A stretch of DNA of 64,000 bases from Acanthaster planci (lineage: Eukaryota; Echinodermata; Asteroidea; Valvatida; Acanthasteridae): contig NW_019091479.1 of the NCBI RefSeq assembly GCF_001949145.1, positions 687,932 to 751,931 of the forward strand. Direction: 5' to 3'. Within the stretch, counting starts at the first letter, position 1, and each line of letters begins with the position of its first letter. This document shows positions 56,571 to 64,000 of this stretch, piece by piece. Position numbers and translations under genes: made by a program. The notes beneath the pieces are model-generated. The model was not told where the DNA came from, made no database searches, and saw only the letters and a list, made by a program, of their open reading frames with translations.

Positions 56571-58612
56571 CTGTACACACAAAATGTGCTTAGTTAGTGT
56601 GGTTACTGGTTACCGGTTACATTCACTGGTATCCTTCCCTCTTCCAGGGGTGCAGTTCTTTTGCCTTTAGAACAGCTTCACGTGGTCATTGAGGGAAAAA
56701 ATGAAATGACTTTATAGTACACACGTTTCTTACAAGAATCATTGTCTCCAGCTATTTAATGTTAAAAACTTATTCATGTTTCATGAACTCTCCTTTTACA
56801 TGTAAGTTGCTCACCTAAAAAATCAGGGGAACATCACTTTGCATGGTAAAAGAAAATTCCTCTTTGATGACACAAGTGAGTGAAGTCTGCTGTTGCCAAG
56901 ATACGAGCATTTAAAAAGTAACAGTCAATCCAGAATCAGTGAAATATCTGAAACAGGTAAACAAACGAGAGGATGATTTACTTTATCAGACCCAAAATAA
57001 TACTGAATAGAGGTGGGCAGTGGATACTTGATCATGCACCATACCAATTTCCTATTTGGTCCCATGCTGACACTGTCATTATGAGATTATATGATGAGAT
57101 GGAATTAAAACCTGCGGCAATTTCAGACTTTCTAAATTCCAAAAAATCTCCCAGAGCCCCTAATCCCCCTTGACCATAACCACCCAAAGGTTGCTGGCCC
57201 TAACCTTCCCCATTCACACAAACTTACTTTGTGTACAGAGGCTGTTGGACTTTGTTTTTCTGAGGTATGCCAAACCCAATGCAAAAGCCAGCTGTTATGG
57301 GCCTACCAGACCTATCCCCACAGAATTAAACACTTTACTACTGTTTAATTCTGTGTGGTGGGGGAAGGTTAGGGTTAAAAAGTGGAAGATCTTGCCATTA
57401 TACATGTACTTGGAATTGCATTTAAAACATTGACACATGATATTACAACTCTTTAGCAATTTGCCAGCATGGCCAAGCAAGGATTCTATCTTGCAATCTC
57501 AATGACAATTCAATAACCATGGGCCACACGCTTACTCATTTCCAATGGGCAAACTAAGCAATTATCTGCTGGTTTAGTGCTGGCTTTTAACAAAAAGTTA
57601 TGTGTGACTGTATAACAGCAAAATATATGTATAATACTTCAATAATAGGCACTTACTGCACACACGTCAAGCACACAGAAACATTGAAATATTTGTACCC
57701 TTTCTTACACATTACACATGAAGGGTAATTTTTCACAAATGAATCAAATGTCATTAAGAAATGCTTGTGGTAAAAGAATCTTCTGTAAACAAGCTAAAAT
57801 ACTATTTACTTACTTATTATTGGTAAGACTCAGGTATACGGACATCACTTTGTTTCCCTTATACTAGTGGTTTATAAGCCATCAGGAAGTAACAACATGT
57901 CCTAAAAAGTCAAATTTAGCAGTAAAAATAATAAAACATTTACTGAGAAAACACTTAGTCTTAGAAAATTTTAAACCATTTTCACAGGATTTGTGGACAC
58001 GGAATTGAGTGATGTCCGTGTACGGACCACTTTCCGTAATATTTTCCATTAACATTGCTGTCATTCAAAACATAGACTAGCCTACATTATGTTTCAAAAT
58101 GCATGACATGTGGTTGCAGTTTATTCAGTGTTGACCTTTGGCATACCCGTACCTCAGACATGTCAGATATCAAGGGCTAAGCATTGCCAGAGACATGAGC
58201 AGGATGAGACTTGACATGCCTGAGAGAAAGCCTAGGTCTATTATTTTACAGTCGACATCACATTTGGTGACAATTTGTTCATTACAGTTAAAGTGACCAC
58301 GGAAATATTCGCTCACATGATGCATGACAACACGAACTGTATCTGTACGAGAGGCCCGGCCTACGGCACGAGCAATACAAATGAATGCCGTTACATACAT
58401 GCACTTCTTTTCATGCAAATCCAATTTTCATATTTCAATTTGACGCGTTGATGAAGTATTTTAGGGCAAAATATGGAAAATATAACGCCGTTCACACCCC
58501 CCAACACCTCCTTAATAAAACACTGAACATAAAGTACCGTATAAATTGAAAAAATCTCGTAAATTCTGAGCTTTTAGACGCCCATTCTTTCGGGTCTTTT
58601 GTGAATACTCAC
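56571..58612 (-). other. Proposed first intron of the zinc-finger gene
   Basis: Bounded by a 5' splice site (CGG|GTGAGT, read on the minus strand at 58613/58612) and a 3' splice site (TGTACAG just before the exon carrying the start codon). It contains the nested inverted repeats at 57198-57374 and is otherwise AT-rich with nothing recognised. Additional noncoding exons inside it cannot be excluded. Confidence 0.4.
57198..57374. repeat. Nested inverted repeats (MITE-like)
   Basis: Outer arms CCCTAACCTTCCCC (57198-57211) and GGGGAAGGTTAGGG (57361-57374) are perfect 14-bp inverses, and homology continues inward (ATTCACAC versus CCACCACAC). An inner hairpin has 13-bp perfect arms CACAGAATTAAAC (57319-57331) and GTTTAATTCTGTG (57343-57355) with an 11-bp loop. 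No coding capacity. Confidence 0.7.
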
Positions 58613-58640
58613 CCGAATCTTCGACTGTCATGGCCGGCTA
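58613..58640 (-). other. Proposed 5' exon end of the zinc-finger gene with upstream ATG
   Basis: On the minus strand GCCGGCCATGACAGTCG leads to the strong donor CGG|GTGAGT. Spliced to the exon at 56570, the ATG (58631-58629) would open a 9-codon upstream frame (MTVEDSAK then TGA). Its stop overlaps the main start codon as ATGA. The transcription start is unknown, and the assignment rests on the donor and on position only. Confidence 0.35.
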
Positions 58641-59339
58641 CCTTTTCTATGAACAGCGCCCTCATTCGACTGAATTATAAAATGCCATTGACATCGTAAA
58701 TCACTACCACATGCGCATATACACACACGCACGGCACATGATGAACGAGTTTTAGAAGTCACGGTTACACAGTCGCTTATTCTGAGATGATAGGTCCAAA
58801 AGGTCTTGCAGAAATAATGATACCCTTCACGTGTATAATACCTATCATGTATAATTATTTTACAGTGTATGATTATTTTACAACGTTGTTTACATGCATA
58901 TAGTTATTATAAATTGGGTCACTGAAGAATAACGCTGCAGTACAGGATTGCTACTACACGTGCGTGTATGTGTTTTATTCTTCCATATGCGTGTACTAAT
59001 GGAATACCGGGCACATCAAAAATGTTTGTTTAAAATACAAGTCTTCAATGACCACAGTAAAAAGCCTCGAACATGTATTATAACAAACATGCATAAGTGC
59101 GAGATGTGTGCAATATAAAAAGGGTATTTTACGGTCAATAATATCAGGGCCCTCCGGCGCGTATATCTGTATCTCATAATTCTATTACAGAGTCAGATCA
59201 GCAAAGCATCTACAAAAACTTGAATATCGCAGGTTATTCTACCTCGATGATCACACCAATATTATTACGTTTGCGCATTGTGTGGGTTTGACGTAAATTA
59301 AAAACACTCTAATTAACTGAGGAATTTTTTAGCTGCCCC
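58641..59339. other. Intergenic, candidate promoter of the zinc-finger gene
   Basis: Nothing recognised. It lies upstream of the proposed 5' exon of the minus-strand zinc-finger gene, so it may hold its promoter. Several ACGTGTATAA/TACATGCAT words occur but no assignable motif. Confidence 0.3.
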
Positions 59340-59705
59340 TATAAAGCTTAACATCTTACATCTATATTTATTGTGGTATGTTGTTCCAGTCCTTAGTTGT
59401 TCGGGGAAGAAGGTATTATTTAAGACCATGTTGCGCCAGGGTGCGAATTTACGATTGCTTCTTTGAAATGTAAGACCCCTGGATATTCTGGTATTTGGCG
59501 TGAGGATATCAGCCTAAATATCGACCAACTTGCCGATGATTGTAACCTGTTGATTTACGTCGTGTCTCAAGAGAAGACCAATCAAGTTCTTTAATTCATT
59601 TAGCCTTAACTTTTTTCCCAGGACTGCATGACCTGAAATTATGTTGAGGTAAATGAAACACATACGTTTTCGTACACCCAACATTGCCTCCGGACTAAAC
59701 AAACG
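59340..59705 (-). mobile_element. Decayed LINE reverse-transcriptase C-terminal fragment
   Basis: On the minus strand a frame with one internal stop reads LGVRKRMCFIYLNIISGHA, then IIGKLVDI, stop, ADILTPNTRISRG, then RSNRKFAPWRNMVLNNTFF and PEQLRT. The order LVDI, LTPNTRxSRG, R(F), NxFFP is the pattern at the C-terminus of non-LTR (CR1/L2/RTE-like) reverse transcriptases, before the usual xxWNxLP. The copy is short, interrupted and presumably inactive. The clade is not determinable. Confidence 0.55.
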
Positions 59706-60052
59706 CTTGCTTGCAGACAGCGCACAGGGTGGGACGAGTAGAACGGGTGATTATCAGACTACATTGCCCCTGCCTTATTAAGTTTTTCCCCACTTATTTA
59801 AGTTCACCCAAAGAAAGGGGGTTATTTCCCCCATGGGTTAATGAAGCGCGCTTAAAAATAGCTTGCCATGGAACGTGTACAGAACTACAACGCGTAGCAC
59901 ACACGCACCACATTACTCAGTAAATCCCTGTCACTGCACGAACGTAGTGAACAGGTTAGGCTGAAGTTTAGGAGACATCATCAAATTTCTTGTCCGCGGC
60001 TGCATGCAGAGGCACGTTTGAGTGGCTTCCAAACAGTGAGAGAAGCAAAGAC

Positions 60053-62645
60053 ATGTTCTTCTGTGTTTGGCTAGGAGGTAAATCTTTCTTATTTTCTATC
60101 CTGTGTAATATTTGTATTTCAGTTATTTTGCTTTTATTTTAATGGCTGAATCCAGGAGGGGAAACGAGCGGCGGACATGCCCCAGGAACGGGCAAATATT
60201 TTTTAGTTATAGGCTTGCAGGCGATCTGAGTTCCATTGCCTTGCCTTCCAAATACAAGTAAAATCCCCCACACTTACCCTGTCTCTTCAGAAATGCTACA
60301 ACGGGTTACATTACAGAAATCATCCATCTCCTGAAAAACCTTGGTCCCCAAAAAATTGCTTCTGCAGATCTGCCCCCTGATTGCGCCTAAGGTCTATGTC
60401 CACTAGCTTAACCCTTCTCCCTGTACAGGTAATTGTGGAGTGACACATGTTTCTCACTTAAAGCAGATGTGTCCTTAACGGGGTAAGGATTGATTCTATA
60501 CATACATAGATGAAAACTCCGTTTGTTGTCGGCATTTTTCGAGACGTTTTTTTTTAATCGCATTTAAAAATCCACTTCATGCAAATCGAACCCCCAATTT
60601 ACTGCCAGCGATTAACTATGTATGGAAACTCGTTTGCTGCGTTCCAAGGTATCCATGCATGTTTCACATCTTGAGTCTATCTAAATGGCACGTCCGGAAG
60701 TCCTCCACTTATTTTGCAGGTTGCGTGTTGTAAATTGTCGCATAACGGCCGACATCGTTCACTCGATGGCTGTGTACGCTGTAAACAGTTAATACAATTC
60801 CAACTCGATGTTGTAATGTACGGCAAGGTATGCTTGAGTTATCCTACCGCACTAACCCCTAATAGTCGAGAACTCTCCCATTCCAAAACAGAAACATAGA
60901 AATTAAACATAAAAAAGGTGCATACTTATTACGCAGGTTACGGATGCACCCAGCTTTTTTTCTGAAAAGAAAGGGTTCCAAAACTCTTTCACTCATTCAC
61001 TTATACTTCAACCTGCGGGGAGTCTGAGGCTCGAAATAATTACCATTGTAGACTGCTTTTGTTTTCAGTCATAAGGCTCAGACACAGTACGGGGTATCCT
61101 TCAATGGTGAATGTAAAAGAGCTACAATATCCCACCCGTTGGTCTGTGGCAAGGGAAAGTTAAGACGCATGTGTTTTGTTATCAAGACCACGCTACATTT
61201 ACACGTAGGTTCAAGTTCCTGAGCACGAGTAAACAAAAAATTGATCAAATGGATTTCGGAATGTAGCAAAGTAGCAGAAGTTCAGTTAAATCAAAGGGCA
61301 TGCAGAATAAAATTTGAATTGGGAATAAATTTCACTGAAACTTGGCAAGCTTTATCTGAATATGTATGTTCTAGAAACCAAGACTATATGGCATAAATGT
61401 AACGACTTCCTTCCAAAATGTTATGTAACATTTGCTTGTACAACTATGGGGTGCAAAAAACCCGAAGTGTATGAGACGCAGATTCGATTGAAGAATTAAA
61501 GTTTAAACTATTGGCGAAGCTACCATTTTTTCTTCCTAACACTATTACCAGCAATTTCTGGGTTATTTCAGGAAACAACACATTTCTAGCGAATAACAAC
61601 TGTATGGTGAGGAACCTGGTACAATATCTCAGGAAGAAATGTGACATCACTGACGAAAAAGGTTAGCTACAAAGATAATTTGTATTGATTGTGTAGTTGC
61701 TCAGTATTTCACAAACTGCAGTCTTAACTCCGAATCAAATGTTTACTGGTGGTTGTAATGGAGTGGTGACTTCGATGAACGAGTAATTACTCCAGGAATA
61801 TAAGCAAACACGCGTTTTGCCTTTATGTCGCTAGTGGTGCTCGACCTTGCCGATGAGGAGGGTAACCTGCAAAACCTGAGTGATTACAATCCCTGCTTCC
61901 CAGCTTCCAGACTTCTCCAACCCAAAGTCACATATATCCCCATCCTGATTGAACGTAAGTTGTTACATGTATTCAGCAGGCGACTCTAACAGAATTTGCA
62001 GCACGAACCATCAGATTACCAGTTCAAAGTATCGAGTACTTGGTTTGTGGATCTTACTCAATACGCCTGAATGTTCTAAAAACTATTTAATCAAAAATTG
62101 ATGTGTATCAATTCGTTTATTTCTTTTTACTTCAATTCTATCCAGGTAATGATGACAACACTCTCAAACCATTTACACCAATGGTTAAACGCGTCACGAG
62201 AGATCCCGATTTTATGAGTAAGAGCTACTAAAAAAACAATTCATATCAACAAACTGCCAGATAGTTCCGTGAAGCCAAAACAATAAGCTGAGGATGGACG
62301 AACAAATTGGCCAACAGAACAGTCCAGACACTATTAATTACAAACTTTATGTTAAAAAGTACAGGTATAAAAATATAGACAGTACAGCAGTACAGAGTAC
62401 GTGACCAGAAACGTCCTTATTGTCCTTTATAATTTCATCATACTGCATCTCTCACAGAAAATTTAATGGAGCAATATGAACGACGAGAGCATGCAAGGAC
62501 CGGGGGCCAACGCTCCCGTTTGGAAGCCGTCAAAGAGGGCGATAAAGGTCAAGCTGTGACTTCTAAGGGCGGTGGCAGAGGGTCAACAACAACCCAAAAA
62601 AATCCCAAAGGAGGGGTGGGTAGCCGGTCTAAATCAACAAGATAA
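60053..62645 (+). CDS. CXorf65/C22orf15-family protein, five exons, function unknown
   Basis: Exons 60053-60077, 61572-61661, 61835-61954, 62146-62217, 62458-62645; phases close to 164 codons plus TAA (human CXorf65 is about 183 residues). The spliced start MFFCVWLGGNNTFLANNNCM corresponds to the family's MFIxVxxG...LVNTxC opening. It is followed by the helix VRNLVQYLRKKCDI, then VVLDLADEEGNLQNLSDY and YIPILIERND, matching the ubiquitin-like N-terminal domain typical of the family. TPMVKRVTRDPDF and MEQYERREHARTGGQRSR follow. The C-terminal 45 residues are Gly/Lys/Ser/Thr-rich and probably disordered. No biochemical role is established for the family, and I do not assign one. The gene is convergent with TATDN1. 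Confidence 0.8.
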
Positions 62646-62805
62646 TTAAAATACTGTAGTTGGATGGGTTTGACTGAAAGTGAACTTTATGAAAAAGATG
62701 AAACCAATTGGAGGTGTAATGATTTGACTGATTTAAGAACGACCTGCTCCGAATGGACAAGGCAAGTGATTGAGCAGATTCTACCAAGCGGAGTACCGCG
62801 CACAG

Positions 62806-62811
62806 AATAAA
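62806..62811 (+). promoter_or_regulatory. Candidate poly(A) signal AATAAA of the CXorf65-like gene
   Basis: An AATAAA hexamer 161 bp after the stop codon, the first good signal downstream. Confidence 0.5.
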
Positions 62812-63344
62812 AACAGGGAAAGAAAACCAATTTAATTACACTCACATTTACTTGGTGGAGGTACATGTTTTCGTCTACTTATTTATTTCATCTAAGAACA
62901 CTTTCAGTCACAATTTTTCTTTTCAAATGTGTGACTTTCCCTAAATATTCGGCAAAACAATATCCCCCCCCCAAAAAAAAAATCTGTGGTGGCACAATAA
63001 ATAATAATGTGCTACACACGACTACTTTCAATTTCAATGGTACAATTACGCAATTCAAAATTATTTTTTTAGTTTGAAAGCGCTCAATTATTTTTGAGTT
63101 TTTGAATTGTAAAACCCAGTAAATTTAAACTTGTTTAACAGCAATTATACAAAAAGTGTGGCAGATTTTCATTGACTTTAATTTTGAAGGCAGCACTACT
63201 TTCCAGGTTAAAATAAGTTAGGAAATGTTGCCATTATACAAAAACTGAAGAAAATGTACATAGTATCCATCATGTTAGTATCCACTATGAATGTTGTCGA
63301 TTATCTAATTTTAACAAGAGGAAGCCTGCAGTGTCTAATATCCT
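62812..63344. other. Intergenic between convergent genes
   Basis: AT-rich DNA with a poly-C/poly-A run at about 62963-62980. No gene or RNA recognised. It probably includes the TATDN1 3' UTR. Confidence 0.45.
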
Positions 63345-63537
63345 CAGTGGCATAGCTAGGATTTTACTAGTAGGGGGGGCACATGGGGGCACCAGCTTTC
63401 AGTGGTGTGGTTTTTTGGGGCAAGATTTTGCTAGCCTTGTTCAATATCCATTCATCCGGTTTTTTTAAGTGGGGCCCCAGGGAATTTGTGGGGGGGGGCA
63501 CTTGCCCTCCTAGGGACCCCTCATGGCTACATCACAG
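63345..63537. mobile_element. hAT-like MITE with 8-bp target duplication
   Basis: A 193-bp element. The left terminus is CAGTGGCATAGCTAGGA and the reverse complement of the right terminus is CTGTGATGTAGCCATGAGG; both resemble the CAGTGGCGTAGCCAGG-type terminal repeat common in hAT transposons. The flanks AATATCCT (63337-63344) and AATATTCT (63538-63545) agree at 7 of 8 positions, the duplication length hAT elements make. The interior is G-rich (GGGGGGGCAC words) without coding capacity. It lies in the 3' flank of TATDN1. Confidence 0.8.
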
Positions 63538-63659
63538 AATATTCTGGATACTCCTTTGAAACTAACAATGGGGTTTTTCAAGTTTAAGCATAAAGCTTTT
63601 TGAGAATAAAATACAAACTGTATCATTTAGCGTAATCTTTTCTTGGTTATGTCCTTATC

Positions 63660-64000
63660 TCACCTATTTCCAAAGAAGAGTTTTTCAGTGTTATCGTACA
63701 AATTCTGGGCTAGTTCTTCAATGTCCTCCCCCCTCGCTGCCGCCATAACTTCCAACACCTGTCTGAAAGAGAAATTAATAAACTGAAATAAAAAAATTAC
63801 CAGTTGGTATAGCATCAACCATAACTTTATAACCCTCAGAGAAAAGACAGTACTTAGCATGACTTACACAATATTGCCTGGTTCGTTCCGACTCTTGACA
63901 CAAAATCCTTGTTCCCATTTCTCCTTCTTCTTACACTGATATATTGTTTTGATGTACTTGAATCCTGCATGACTTGGTCGTATCTCACACCAAGGGGCAT
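63660..64000 (-). CDS. TATDN1: TatD-type deoxyribonuclease TATDN1, C-terminal two exons, partial
   Basis: A metal-dependent hydrolase of the TatD family with DNase/3'-5' exonuclease activity. The window edge cuts the gene. Visible minus-strand exons are 64000-63868 (continuing outside) and 63762-63660. The first starts inside the conserved DAPWCEIRPSHAGFKYI, where family members have ETDAPWC with a metal-binding aspartate, and ends KSRNEPGNI. The second reads VQVLEVMAAARGEDIEELA, then QNLYDNTEKLFFGNR and TGA. This closely follows the human tail [20 protein letters not shown]. The last codon overlaps a donor-like AG|GTGAGA, but the family also ends here, so I take TGA as the stop. The TIM-barrel N-terminus is outside the window. 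Confidence 0.88.

Overview
The window is eukaryotic, AT-rich, intron-dense animal DNA. Six protein-coding genes are recognisable from spliced reading frames, and the splice phases close exactly in the five that are complete. It is most likely a marine invertebrate, and a non-chordate deuterostome (echinoderm or hemichordate) is my best guess. Three things support that: short introns mostly of 0.1-1 kb, very frequent self-complementary TACATGTA-type words, and a NALCN channel gene with alternative glutamate/lysine exons in its domain II pore, an arrangement known in invertebrates and not in vertebrates. A lophotrochozoan cannot be excluded.

Layout: 1-10,900 is gene-poor and repeat-rich (a 29-bp minisatellite, MITE-like elements, a CAAC microsatellite). 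NOL7 (nucleolar protein 7) lies on the minus strand at 10,913-14,010. It is head to head with EMC1 (ER membrane protein complex subunit 1, plus strand, 14,436-23,906), with about 425 bp between their start codons. After 3.3 kb of repeat-rich DNA comes NALCN (sodium leak channel, plus strand, 27,255-48,636, 39 coding exon positions, about 1,750 residues). A lin-29/rotund/ZNF362-ZNF384-type C2H2 zinc-finger gene follows on the minus strand (54,359-56,566, plus a proposed 5' exon near 58,613). Next is a small gene of the CXorf65/C22orf15 family (plus, 60,053-62,645). The window ends inside the 3' part of TATDN1 (minus, 63,660-64,000).

The genes are not an operon and share no pathway. EMC1 serves insertion of multi-pass membrane proteins in the ER, so NALCN is a plausible client type, but their proximity is not evidence of a functional link.

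The most interesting biology is the pair of equal-length (138-nt) exons in NALCN domain II. Exon 13a carries glutamate and exon 13b carries lysine at the selectivity-filter position, so one gene can encode an EEEE (calcium-channel-like) or EKEE (sodium-channel-like) pore. The most interesting structural DNA is: a perfect 42-bp-arm fold-back flanked by 11-bp direct repeats in NOL7 intron 1; two copies of a TTAA-flanked piggyBac-like non-autonomous element; a hAT-like MITE with an 8-bp target duplication; and a tandem amplification of an EMC1 exon end together with its 5' splice site.

Two assembly gaps (15,776-16,190 and 46,958-47,385) each fall inside repeats. All coordinates were read by eye. 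Exon ends are supported by splice consensus, phase and homology remembered from the families, not by transcripts.
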